NCBI GenBank assembly: GCA_035550375.1
Contig: DASZPH010000037.1
Coordinates: 24,458-88,457 of the forward strand
Length of the DNA stretch: 64,000 nt
Source: DASSFG01 sp035550375
GTDB taxonomy: Bacteria; Planctomycetota; Planctomycetia; Pirellulales; JAICIG01
Direction: 5' to 3'
The notes beneath the pieces are model-generated. The model was not told the origin of the DNA. It made no database searches and was given only the letters and a program-made list of their open reading frames with translations. The translations under genes were made by a program, and so were the position numbers. Shown here one piece after another: positions 25,964 to 34,257 of the stretch (its first letter is position 1; the number at the start of each line of letters is the position of its first letter).

Positions 25964-28446
25964 TCGACCCGTTCTCGTCAGCCGGCTACGAAATGCTTGT
26001 GTCCTACTTCCTTAACGTCGGGGCCAAGTGCACTCTTGTCCTCGTGGCAGTCCTCTGCGTCGACCTGCTCCTCGACCGACGCCGCGTTCTCGTTCGATCG
26101 ACGCTGTGGCACGCTTCTTTGGCGGCGCTGGCCCTTTTGCCGTTGGCCACATTGTGCCTTCCCCGGCTGGCGCTCTCGTGGCCGGCGCCACGGGTCGAGA
26201 GGTCGGTTGCCGAGCGACCCGGGGTCGAAGTCGCCCCGTTGGACCCGGCGGCCACCGTAACGTCGCCGCCTGGCGAGCATCTGGCGTCAACGACGATCTT
26301 TCCGGCGGAACCGGCCGTTGGCTGGGAACCCGCCGTGGTTCTTGGCGGCCTGATCGTCTACCTCTTTGGCAGCGCGGTGCTCCTGGTCCGTTTTGCCGTT
26401 TCTTTGCGGGCTGTTGCGGTGTTAAGGGCGGAGCCGGTCGAGGACGAGGGCTGGAACGCGCTCGCCGCCCAGTGGAGCCAGCGGCTTGGCGTCACTCGGC
26501 GGGTAAGGCTGCTTGTTTCGCCAGAGGTGTCGGTGCCGGTGCAGGTCGGATGGCTTCGGCCGAGCATCCTCTTGCCGCCGACCGTGGCCGCCTCGACCGA
26601 CGAGGCCACGCGGGCTGCCGTGCTCGTTCACGAGTTGGCGCACATCCGACGAGGCGACTACGGCTGGAATCTGCTGCTGCAGGCCGTGCTCGTCCTTTAC
26701 TGGCCGCATCCCTTGGCCTGGTTCGCCGGCCGGCGGATTGGCCAGCTTCGCGAGCAGGCCTGCGACGAGTTGTGCGTCCACTGGCTGAAAGGCGTTTATC
26801 GGTGCCGGCTGATCGACCTGGCGGCTCATCTTCTCTCGCGCCGCCCGATCGTCTCGCTTGGTATGGCCATGTCGCAACCGACTAGACTCGCCCGGCGCCT
26901 GGCGTGGATCGACGCTAGCTCGGGACGGCCGACCTGCGTGCAATCGGCGCCTGCCCGCCGTGCCATCATCTTGACGACGCTGTGCCTCACGGGCCTGCTT
27001 GGGGCGGCTTCGATGAGCGAGTCGGCCGCCGACGATCAGCCGGCCGACACCAAAAAAGCGGAAGAACCGGCGCAGCAGCCTGAGACCAAAAAAAAGTCTT
27101 CCGCCAGCAAGCCGCCCTCTGAAGCGAACGACTCAAACACTAAGGGACCGGCCGAATCAACCGAAGAGAGGCGCGCCGCGAACAGCGGAGAATCCGGCAA
27201 GGCCGACCGAACGGCCGAAGACAAGCCCGTGCGCGTGTTGGTCGAGCGCGTGAAACGCCAGGATTTGGCTGTCGAAGCGGCCCAGCCGTGCACCTTGACC
27301 GCCGGGCGCACGTCCGAGGTCTACGCTCGCTCGCCGGGCTTCATCACGCGCATGACGGTCGACGCCGGTGATCAGGTGAAAACAGGCCAGGTGCTCGCCG
27401 AAATCGAGCCGTCGCCGAGCACGGAAGTCATACAGGCCGAATCGCAGGTGGCCGAAAGTGAGGCGGGGGTCCAGAAGGCCGAGGCGGTTGTGGTGGAAAG
27501 AAAGGCCGAACTCGAAGCGGCCAAGGCCGACGTGGAGACCGCCGAGGCCAACCTGGAAGGGGCGGCGGTCAACCTTGTGTACCGTGAAAAACAGCAGGTG
27601 AGGATCAAGCATCTCGCCGACTCCGGGCAGATCGACGCCGCGCTCGTCGACGAGCAGGAAGAGAAGCTCTCGGCGGCCAAAGTCGAGGTGAAGGGGGCGA
27701 AATCGGCTTTGGAATCGGCCAAACGTTTGATCCCGCAGCGTGAGGCGGCTATTGTCTCGGCGCAGGCGACGGCCAAGGTTGCCGCGGTGCAGTTGCGCGC
27801 GGCCCAGGGCAAAATGGCAGAACTCAAAAAGAGCAGTCAACGGGGGCTCGTCGTCAGCCCGTTCGACGGCGTGGTGGTCCATCGGGAGTTCCAGCCGGGA
27901 GACTTCGTTGGTGGGCCGGGCAAGACTCCTCTGTTTACGGTGGTCGACCTGCGACGGATGACGGCCGTCACCCAGATGCCGGAGCGAGCAGGTCTTGCCA
28001 TAAAGCGGGGAGATGCCGCGCGCATCTTCATCGACGCTCTGCCCGGAAAAGTCTTTTCCGCGAAAGTCAGCCGCGTCGCCTATCAGATCGACCCGAAAAC
28101 AAGAACGCTGCAAGTCGACCTGGCCCTCAACGACGACAATTCAGACCGTCGACTCTTGCCGGGCCTCTACGGCGTTGCGGCGGTGACCTTGGCCGTGCAC
28201 CGCGACGTGCTGAGCATACCGTTGAGCGCATGCCACGGTTCGACGGTGCGCGCGATCGTCGGCGGCCACGCCGTGCAGAAAGAGGTTGAGACTGGCGCTC
28301 AATCGTTCGACCGCGTGGAGATCCTGTCGGGATTGCAGGAAGGCGACGTGGTCATCACTCGTCTCCTGAGCCATGAACAGGAAGAGCCCGATTGGCGGAC
28401 ACACCCCCAGGTCGAAATCGTCGAACCGGACCGAACTGCGCCCTGA
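25960..28446 (+). CDS. BlaR1-like M56 metallopeptidase fused to an RND periplasmic adaptor (HlyD/MFP)
   Basis: One 828-residue polypeptide carries two normally separate functions. Residues 1-about 345 are an M56 (BlaR1/MecR1) integral-membrane zinc peptidase: membrane helices near 15-35, 46-66 and 114-135, zinc motif HELAH at 224-228, and the downstream acidic residue in REQACDEL (Glu270). A further helix lies near 328-347 (AIILTTLCLTGLLGAASM). After a Lys/Glu/Pro/Ser-rich linker (about 350-415), residues about 420-828 are a complete membrane-fusion adaptor. This has a lipoyl half (SPGFITRMTVDAGDQVKTGQ), a long coiled coil of AEA/AKA heptads (about 480-620), the second lipoyl half with VVSPFDGVVVHREFQPGDFV, and the barrel and membrane-proximal strands. 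The linker is intact with no stop or frameshift. BlaI lies directly upstream. Confidence 0.88.
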   Translation: MIDPFSSAGYEMLVSYFLNVGAKCTLVLVAVLCVDLLLDRRRVLVRSTLWHASLAALALLPLATLCLPRLALSWPAPRVERSVAERPGVEVAPLDPAATVTSPPGEHLASTTIFPAEPAVGWEPAVVLGGLIVYLFGSAVLLVRFAVSLRAVAVLRAEPVEDEGWNALAAQWSQRLGVTRRVRLLVSPEVSVPVQVGWLRPSILLPPTVAASTDEATRAAVLVHELAHIRRGDYGWNLLLQAVLVLYWPHPLAWFAGRRIGQLREQACDELCVHWLKGVYRCRLIDLAAHLLSRRPIVSLGMAMSQPTRLARRLAWIDASSGRPTCVQSAPARRAIILTTLCLTGLLGAASMSESAADDQPADTKKAEEPAQQPETKKKSSASKPPSEANDSNTKGPAESTEERRAANSGESGKADRTAEDKPVRVLVERVKRQDLAVEAAQPCTLTAGRTSEVYARSPGFITRMTVDAGDQVKTGQVLAEIEPSPSTEVIQAESQVAESEAGVQKAEAVVVERKAELEAAKADVETAEANLEGAAVNLVYREKQQVRIKHLADSGQIDAALVDEQEEKLSAAKVEVKGAKSALESAKRLIPQREAAIVSAQATAKVAAVQLRAAQGKMAELKKSSQRGLVVSPFDGVVVHREFQPGDFVGGPGKTPLFTVVDLRRMTAVTQMPERAGLAIKRGDAARIFIDALPGKVFSAKVSRVAYQIDPKTRTLQVDLALNDDNSDRRLLPGLYGVAAVTLAVHRDVLSIPLSACHGSTVRAIVGGHAVQKEVETGAQSFDRVEILSGLQEGDVVITRLLSHEQEEPDWRTHPQVEIVEPDRTAP

Positions 28447-28504
28447 GAGATCGGGGCCGTAGCGTCACCTAGCATCCAGAATTCTTGCGAATTCCAGTGC
28501 CGGG

Positions 28505-29425
28505 CTACTCCTCCTCGGGCAGCCAGGCCATGCGCGAGGCGGTCACGCGCGGGGCTTTGTCGCCGAATTCGCTCGTCGTCCCGGCTTCGAGGTCGATCAA
28601 CATCAGGCGGCCCCCTTCGGGAGACTGATCGGGGTGCCTGGGGAAATACACATACGCCAGGTAGCGCCCGTCGGGCGACCAGCACGGGTAGCAGTTCATG
28701 CCCGTCCCGTCGGTCAATTCCTGCATCCCGGCGCCGTCGGAGTTGGCCACATAAAGGCGGAGCACGTCCGACGCGACGAGGCACGAGAAGGCGACCTGCT
28801 GGCCGTCGGGTGACCAGCAGGGATAAAGCATGCCGCCCAGGTTCCGGTCGATTAAATTGCGCGGTTCGGAGCCGTCGGCGTTCATCACCATCAAGTGAAA
28901 TCCTTTGCCCGAACGGTCGGAGGCGAACGCGATCCGCTTGCCGTCCGGCGACCAGGCCGAATCGGAGTCGAAGCCGGGGTTGTTCGTCAGGTTCACCTGG
29001 TTTTTCCCGTCGCTGTCCATCACGTAGATCTCCCGGTTGCCGTCGCGATTCGAGGTGAAGAGAATCCTCGATCCGTCTGGCGAGCAGGCGGGTTGATCTT
29101 CTTCGGTGGCCGTGCCGGTCAGGTTGCGAGCGGCGCCCCCGGCCGCATCGATCGTATAGATCTGGAAACGGCCTGAGGCATTGCTCGTGAACACCAGCCG
29201 CCGGCCTCGGTCGCGCCAGCTCGGAAAGATGGGCCGGTCGAGGCCGATCGGCAGCGCGGTCGAATCGTTTTTTCCCGGTTCGACGATCCGCAATTCCCAC
29301 GGGCCGCTGTGAGGCGCGACGATCAACCGGGGACGCTTGGCCGACGCTTCCCGTTCGGCCGCCGGCAATCCGCCACACGGCACGCAGAGAACAAGAAGAA
29401 CCGCCGCCGTCCTGGTTGCTTTCAT
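28505..29425 (-). CDS. Secreted TolB-like beta-propeller (PD40 repeats)
   Basis: The 306-residue protein has a signal peptide (residues 1-22, ending GGLPAAERE). Four clear PD40 units follow, each holding C/W-SPDG-x-x-I/V-x-F/Y: ACSPDGSRILFTSN, AWSPDGKRIAFASD, CWSPDGQQVAFSC and CWSPDGRYLAYVYF, with two weaker ones before them. The architecture is that of TolB C-terminal propellers, which act outside the cytoplasm as protein-binding scaffolds. ATG at 29425 has GGAGG nine bases upstream. The gene at 29467 starts a likely two-gene operon, its stop lying 41 bases before this start. Confidence 0.85.
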   Translation of the reverse strand: MKATRTAAVLLVLCVPCGGLPAAEREASAKRPRLIVAPHSGPWELRIVEPGKNDSTALPIGLDRPIFPSWRDRGRRLVFTSNASGRFQIYTIDAAGGAARNLTGTATEEDQPACSPDGSRILFTSNRDGNREIYVMDSDGKNQVNLTNNPGFDSDSAWSPDGKRIAFASDRSGKGFHLMVMNADGSEPRNLIDRNLGGMLYPCWSPDGQQVAFSCLVASDVLRLYVANSDGAGMQELTDGTGMNCYPCWSPDGRYLAYVYFPRHPDQSPEGGRLMLIDLEAGTTSEFGDKAPRVTASRMAWLPEEE

Positions 29426-29466
29426 GCATGGGCCTCCTGAAGACAAAAACCCGAGCGGGTGACCGA

Positions 29467-30360
29467 TCACCCGTCCCGTTCGACGAACAGGATGCGAATC
29501 TCGCGAGTCTCTTCTTCGAAGGTCAGTCCGGTCTGGCCTTCCAGGTTGTGCAGCACCGAGCGAGGGTCCTTGGCGGCCGCCCGCTGCTCTTTCGTGAACG
29601 GCGCCGCCAGGTGATACCGCCAGGATAGGCTCTTGGGCGGGTTGTTGACTTCGGCGACCACCGGCTGTTCGATCCACATGCCGACCCACCGCGTGAAATC
29701 CGCGAAATCGCCCCCGCCGCCCCCGGATCCGCTGTTGGGGGCCAACTTGTCGCCGTAGATCTGAACCGAGTCGGGATAATCGGGCAGGGGAGTAAACTCG
29801 TACTCGCCGCGCAGCACGTAGACCTGGCGTTTGACGTCTCGAAAGCGGAGCCGGACGGGCAGTTTGGGCTCGTCGCGCAGGATCGCCTCCAGCGATTCGA
29901 CGACGTGCTCGCGCGACTCCCCGGTTCGCAGCACGAAGTCGCCTGAAATCTGGGTGTCGAGGATCGCCTTGTCCCCCTCGACCTCTTGCGGAAAGACGTC
30001 GGCCAGCATGCCCAGCAGGCCTCGGACTTGCATTCCCTGGCCGTTGGAAAAGCTCATTCCCCTGCTGACCAGCTTGTTGTTCTCCCAGCGAAAGAACATC
30101 GAGTCGGGCCCTCGCGGTATCGCCTGGGCCTGGCCGGGGTTTTTCTCGCGATAGTAGACGAGTCGCTCCGGAATGAAAGGCGGAATGAGCCTCGCCAGAA
30201 CCTCGCCCTCAGAAAGCGAGTAGGCGGTTTCAAATGTCTCGATGTCTTTCTTCGCCTGGTCGGGGTCCGGCTTGTCGTCGGCACGCAGGCCATCGAGCGG
30301 CGCGAATGCGATCAGCATGGGCAGGAAGGCGAATCGAACGATCTGATTTGCACGTTTCAC
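29467..30360 (-). CDS. Exported protein of unknown function
   Basis: The 297-residue product begins with GTG at 30360, followed by KRANQIVRFAFLPMLIAFAPLDGLRA, a signal peptide. GAGGA lies five bases upstream. The mature region includes an acidic stretch DDKPDPDQAKKDIETFE, a beta-rich central part with RQVYVLRGEYEFTPLPD, and a Gly-rich loop (SGSGGGGGDF). The C-terminal segment EGQTGLTFEEETREIRILFVERDG resembles the carboxypeptidase-like or STN-type C-termini of planctomycete exported proteins (a residual regular-fold motif, not a catalytic one). Function unknown. It precedes the TolB-like gene. Confidence 0.6.
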   Translation of the reverse strand: MKRANQIVRFAFLPMLIAFAPLDGLRADDKPDPDQAKKDIETFETAYSLSEGEVLARLIPPFIPERLVYYREKNPGQAQAIPRGPDSMFFRWENNKLVSRGMSFSNGQGMQVRGLLGMLADVFPQEVEGDKAILDTQISGDFVLRTGESREHVVESLEAILRDEPKLPVRLRFRDVKRQVYVLRGEYEFTPLPDYPDSVQIYGDKLAPNSGSGGGGGDFADFTRWVGMWIEQPVVAEVNNPPKSLSWRYHLAAPFTKEQRAAAKDPRSVLHNLEGQTGLTFEEETREIRILFVERDG

Positions 30361-30659
30361 GAGTTCCTCGATTTGCTCGTGGTGATGGGGAGAAACCTCG
30401 GCCCTGGTAATATAACAGACGTACTTAGCGGCAACTTCGTTTGGTTGAGGGTGATGGTCAACACACGGGAAAATGTCGGGGGAATGCTTACCATGCCGCA
30501 CGACCGAAGCGAAGCGGGCGCGATAAGACGCGACATCGGATATCAACCTGTCGGCGGCCCCGCCGCCCACCAGACGTTGAGGCGATCACCCGAAGGGCTA
30601 TCGCGCCTGAGTGTCGCGTGCTACAAGTCTGTGGGAGACCGACTTTCCGATAAACCAAA
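30361..30659. other. Divergent intergenic region
   Basis: About 300 bases between the minus-strand exported-protein gene (GTG start at 30360) and the plus-strand flavodoxin gene (ATG at 30660). Both promoters must be here, but I find no strong -35/-10 pair and no palindrome worth naming. No short frame looks coding. Confidence 0.35.
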
Positions 30660-31220
30660 ATGAATCAAAAAATCCTTGTCCTTTACGATTCGGCTAGCGG
30701 CAACACGGCGAAGATGGCGAAGCTCGTCGCCGAGGGCGCGAGCGAGGTGCCCGACGTCGAGGTGAGGCTGCGCCACGTTGACGAGGCCGCGGCGGAAGAC
30801 GTCTTCTGGTGCGACGGCCTGGCCCTGGGCAGCCCGACGAATATGGGCATCCTGTCCTGGAAGATGAAACGCTTCTGGGACGAGACGATGATGCCGCACT
30901 GGATGAAAGTCGACGGCAAGATCGCCTGCGCCTTCTCGTCGGCCGGCGGATGGGGCGGCGGCCAGGAACTGGCGTGCCAGTCGCTTCTGACCGTGCTGAT
31001 GAATTTCGGCTTCTTGGTGTTCGGCGTCACCGACTACGCGGGCAAGCTGACGACACTGCATTACGGCGCCGTTGCCGCCCGCGAGCCGCGCAGCGACGAG
31101 GCGCAAGCCGCCTGCCGCATTCTGGGCCGCCGTTTGGCGGAATGGGTCGCCGTGTTCGTCGGCGGCCGACGCGATCAGCATCCACTGGTGAAGCCCGCCG
31201 TGCGTTTGCCGCCGACGTAA
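30660..31220 (+). CDS. Flavodoxin-fold NAD(P)H:quinone oxidoreductase (WrbA-like)
   Basis: The 186-residue flavoprotein starts with the FMN phosphate loop (ILVLYDSASGNTAKMAKLVAEG) and continues with the flavin-ring loop GLALGSPTNMGILSWKMKRF. It also has the A-F-S-S-A-G-G-W-G-G-G-Q-E segment characteristic of WrbA/flavodoxin-like quinone reductases. The length matches WrbA. No ribosome binding site is visible before ATG 30660. The gene stands alone between divergent and convergent neighbours; it could reduce quinones in stress response. Confidence 0.88.
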   Translation: MNQKILVLYDSASGNTAKMAKLVAEGASEVPDVEVRLRHVDEAAAEDVFWCDGLALGSPTNMGILSWKMKRFWDETMMPHWMKVDGKIACAFSSAGGWGGGQELACQSLLTVLMNFGFLVFGVTDYAGKLTTLHYGAVAAREPRSDEAQAACRILGRRLAEWVAVFVGGRRDQHPLVKPAVRLPPT

Positions 31221-31301
31221 GGTTGGGCTTTTCGAGAGCGGCCAAGGCGGGTGATCGGGCCACCGCCTCTTCAGAATGCAACCCGGCTGTGACGCAACCC
31301 G

Positions 31302-31340
31302 CCCTCACGCTAACCCTTTCCCGGAGGGAGAGGGGATTGC
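31302..31340. repeat. Dispersed repeat with CCCTTTCCC/GGGAGAGGG hairpin
   Basis: CCCTTTCCC (31314-31322) pairs with GGGAGAGGG (31326-31334) with one mismatch across a 3-base loop. Before it comes CCCTCACGCTAA, after it GGATTGCG. This is the form of the widespread bacterial intergenic repeat that reads ACCCTCTCCC-x-GGGAGAGGG. It covers the last 12 codons and stop of the leucyl aminopeptidase, so it has become part of that protein. Confidence 0.65.
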
Positions 31341-32792
31341 GCGGGTAGCCAGTTCGACCAGCGTGCGAACAAACGCCCCCGTGCCGCCGCCGTCGAGCCA
31401 CGGTTTTGGCTTCTCCAGAAACGCCGGGCCGGCTATGTCGAGGTGAACCCACGGAATGTCTCCCACAAACTCTTGCAGAAACTTCGCGCCCGCGATCGCC
31501 CCCGCCCAGCGACCCTCGCCCGTGTTGCGGATGTCGGCCACCTCGCTGCGTATGTCGTCGCGATACTCGTCGAACATGGGGAGTTGCCACAGCGGCTCGC
31601 CGCATTCACGCGCGGCGGCCAGCACCGCATCGCACCAGGGCTGGTCGTTGGTCATCGCCCCGGCGACGTCCGTGCCGAGCGCCACCACGCACGCCCCCGT
31701 CAAGGTCGCCAGATCGACGATCCGCGAGGGTTTGCGGGAGCAAGCTACGTCCAGCACGTCGGCCAGCACCAGCCGGCCCTCGGCGTCCGTGTTCATGACT
31801 TCGATCGTCTTGCCGTTGCGCGCCCGCAGCACGTCGCCCAGCTTCATGGCGGAACCGCTGGGCATGTTCTCGACCAGCCCCATCAGGCCGATCACGTTCA
31901 CGGGAAGCTTCAAGTAGGCGATCGCCCGAAGGGCGGCGAGCACCGTTGCGGCCCCCGCCATGTCGCACTTCATCGTCTTCATCGAATCGTTGGGTTTCAG
32001 CGACAGTCCGCCCGAATCGAAGGTCACCCCCTTGCCCACGAAGGCCAGCGGCGCTTGGTCGGGTGTTCCGCCGCGGTGCTCGAGCATCACCAGCCGAGGC
32101 GGGCGAACGGAGCCTTGGGAGACCGCCAGCAGGGCGCCGCACCCTTCGCGTTCGAGCCGATCGCGGTCCCACAGTTCGACCGCCAGGCCCGACTCCTCGG
32201 CGACCTCGGCCGCCAGCGCCGCAAAGGTTTCGGGATAGAGCTCCTGCGGCGGCTGGTTCACCAGGCGCCTTGCGAGGTTGACGCTTTCGCCCAGCACGCG
32301 GCCGGTCGACAGCGAATCGGCCGACCCGCCGGCCCAGAGAAGGTCGCCGAGCGGGTGGCGTTTTCTTTCGGCGCGATAGAGGTCTTGTCCCTGGCAGCCC
32401 ATGATCGCTCCGGCGACGCCGCTGGCGGCGAGGGCCGCGCTTTCGGCCGTCGGCAGATAAAAGGCCACGCGTCCGCGCTCTTTGGCGGCAAGCTGTCGCG
32501 CGGCGGCTGCCGCCGTCCGCAGCGCCGTGCCCCGGTCGAAGGCGGCTCGCTTGCCCAACCCCACGAGCAGCACCTGAGTCGCGGCCACGCCCGCGACGCC
32601 CCACAGCGGCATCAGCTCATACGCCTTGCCCGTGACCTCTTGGTTTTTCAACAGCCGCGAAACCAGCCCGCCGCTCGCCCGGTCGATCTCGGCCGCAGCC
32701 GGCGTAAGTTCGCCCTCAGAAAACAGGCCGACCACCACGGCGTCGACTTCGGCACGCAGAACGCTAACTTCGATCGTCGATATTTGCATCAT
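31305..32792 (-). CDS. pepA: Cytosolic leucyl aminopeptidase (M17)
   Basis: The 495-residue protein is a family M17 two-metal aminopeptidase. The catalytic domain has FVGKGVTFDSGGLSLKP (metal-binding Lys and Asp), NDSMKTMKCDMAGAA (Asp and Lys), VLRARNGKTIEVMNTDAEGR (the NTDAEGR signature with two metal ligands) and a final ALGTDVAGAM...GEPLW region. ATG at 32792 is followed immediately by a second ATG at 32789. Its 5' end overlaps the MFS gene stop by 29 bases, so the two are coupled. The last 12 residues (RAIPSPSGKGLA) are encoded by a dispersed repeat, replacing the original C-terminus. Confidence 0.92.
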   Translation of the reverse strand: MMQISTIEVSVLRAEVDAVVVGLFSEGELTPAAAEIDRASGGLVSRLLKNQEVTGKAYELMPLWGVAGVAATQVLLVGLGKRAAFDRGTALRTAAAAARQLAAKERGRVAFYLPTAESAALAASGVAGAIMGCQGQDLYRAERKRHPLGDLLWAGGSADSLSTGRVLGESVNLARRLVNQPPQELYPETFAALAAEVAEESGLAVELWDRDRLEREGCGALLAVSQGSVRPPRLVMLEHRGGTPDQAPLAFVGKGVTFDSGGLSLKPNDSMKTMKCDMAGAATVLAALRAIAYLKLPVNVIGLMGLVENMPSGSAMKLGDVLRARNGKTIEVMNTDAEGRLVLADVLDVACSRKPSRIVDLATLTGACVVALGTDVAGAMTNDQPWCDAVLAAARECGEPLWQLPMFDEYRDDIRSEVADIRNTGEGRWAGAIAGAKFLQEFVGDIPWVHLDIAGPAFLEKPKPWLDGGGTGAFVRTLVELATRAIPSPSGKGLA

Positions 32793-34020
32793 TCGGCTCG
32801 CTTTGATTCGCTGTTTTGGGAGTCTGCACCAGGAGCAGGAGTCCGACGGCGGCGGCCGCCAGCGCGGCGCCCAGGCCGAACGCCGCCAGCGGTCCGGCTC
32901 GGTCGTAGACCAGGCCGAAGACGTAACTCGCCGGCAAGGCGGCAACGCCCATCAGCAAGTTATACCAGCCGTACGCCAGTCCCGTGCGCTGGCTGCCGGC
33001 CAACTGCGCCACGAGCGTCTTTTCGCTCGGCTCGGTCAGCGCGTAGTACACGGCGTACAGAATAAACAGCGCCCAGATGTGCCACGCTGAGCTGGCCAGC
33101 GCAAAGCCGAAATAGATGGCCGCGTACCACAGCCAGCCGGCGACCAGCAGCGGCTTCGCGCCGATCCGGTCGACCGTGTGCCCGCCCAAAAGGTTGCCCG
33201 CGCTCTTGGCGAGGTGGAACGCGAACCACAGGATCGGTAAGAGGGGCTCGGCTATTCCCAGCTCGCCCGCGCGCGCCAGCAGAAACAGGTCGCTGGAGTT
33301 GCCCAGCGTGAACACGAGCAGGGCCGCAAGGTAGAGGCGAAAATCGCGCGGATAGTGACGCAAGCTGAAATCGAGCCGTTTGCCGGCGTGAGCTCGGGGC
33401 GCCTCTTCCTTCAGCCCGACGATCGTCAAGAGCACCACCAGCAGGCCGGGAATCAGGGCAATCAAGAAGAGGGCGCGCAGGTCGTCGGCCGATTCTTCCG
33501 GGCGAGCCCAGAGAAACGCGGCGGCCGCCAGCGGCCCCAGCGCGGCGCCCAGGTGGTCCATGGCCCGGTGCAGGCCGAAGGCGCGGCCGTGCATGCGTGC
33601 GTCGGTCGAGTCGGCGATGAGCGCGTCGCGCGGGGCGGTGCGCACTCCCTTGCCAATGCGGTCGCCCAGGCGAATCGCCAGCACGTGCCAGGGGACGACC
33701 GCCCAAGCCAGGAACGGGCGAACCAGCGCCGGCAACGAATAGCCGAAGACCACGAATCTTTTGCGGCGGCCGGCGCGGTCCGACCAGCCCCCGGCAAAAA
33801 GTTTGAGGATGCTTGCCGCGCTGTCGGCGCAACCCTCGATCAATCCGAGGTCGGCCGCGCTTCCCTTCAGGGCCACGATCAGAAAAAACGGCAAGAGGGG
33901 CGCCACCATTTCGCTGGCGGTGTCGTTGATGAGACTCGTCCAGCCCAGCAGCCAAACGTTGCGCGGCAGACGTCCGGCTGGCGAAGACGGTGGTTCGGGC
34001 GCGTCGGGTAAGGAGCTCAC
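32764..34020 (-). CDS. Major facilitator superfamily transporter
   Basis: About 418 residues with 12 predicted membrane helices. Typical MFS loop motifs are present: GGWSDRAGRRKRFVVFGYSL (the G-x-x-x-D-R-x-G-R-R/K motif between helices 2 and 3) and GDRIGKGVRTAPRDALIAD, the form used by a drug/MFS group whose N-terminus reads LPRNVWLLGWTSLINDTASEM. Substrate unknown. The start is uncertain: GTG at 34020 gives the shorter N-terminus close to homologues; ATG at 34080 would add 20 residues. The gene runs into the aminopeptidase gene with a 29-base overlap. Confidence 0.85.
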   Translation of the reverse strand: MSSLPDAPEPPSSPAGRLPRNVWLLGWTSLINDTASEMVAPLLPFFLIVALKGSAADLGLIEGCADSAASILKLFAGGWSDRAGRRKRFVVFGYSLPALVRPFLAWAVVPWHVLAIRLGDRIGKGVRTAPRDALIADSTDARMHGRAFGLHRAMDHLGAALGPLAAAAFLWARPEESADDLRALFLIALIPGLLVVLLTIVGLKEEAPRAHAGKRLDFSLRHYPRDFRLYLAALLVFTLGNSSDLFLLARAGELGIAEPLLPILWFAFHLAKSAGNLLGGHTVDRIGAKPLLVAGWLWYAAIYFGFALASSAWHIWALFILYAVYYALTEPSEKTLVAQLAGSQRTGLAYGWYNLLMGVAALPASYVFGLVYDRAGPLAAFGLGAALAAAAVGLLLLVQTPKTANQSEPNDANIDDRS

Positions 34021-34257
34021 GTGCGATAGGGATTGGGTGGCACCATCATAGCACGTCGCCCGCTTGTGGTGGCTGTGCATCCTGCTGGCATTCGTCTGCT
34101 TTTCCGTAAAAGGCCACCGAGCGCCAGTTGCATAGATCGGTGCGCGCGCGGGCCGGGTGGATGTCGAACGCCACGATGTCATCGTTCGCCGATCCGGATG
34201 CCGATTTGCTGCCGCTGTCCTGCCGGGCTAGACTGGTCAAACAGAAAATCCCCGATT

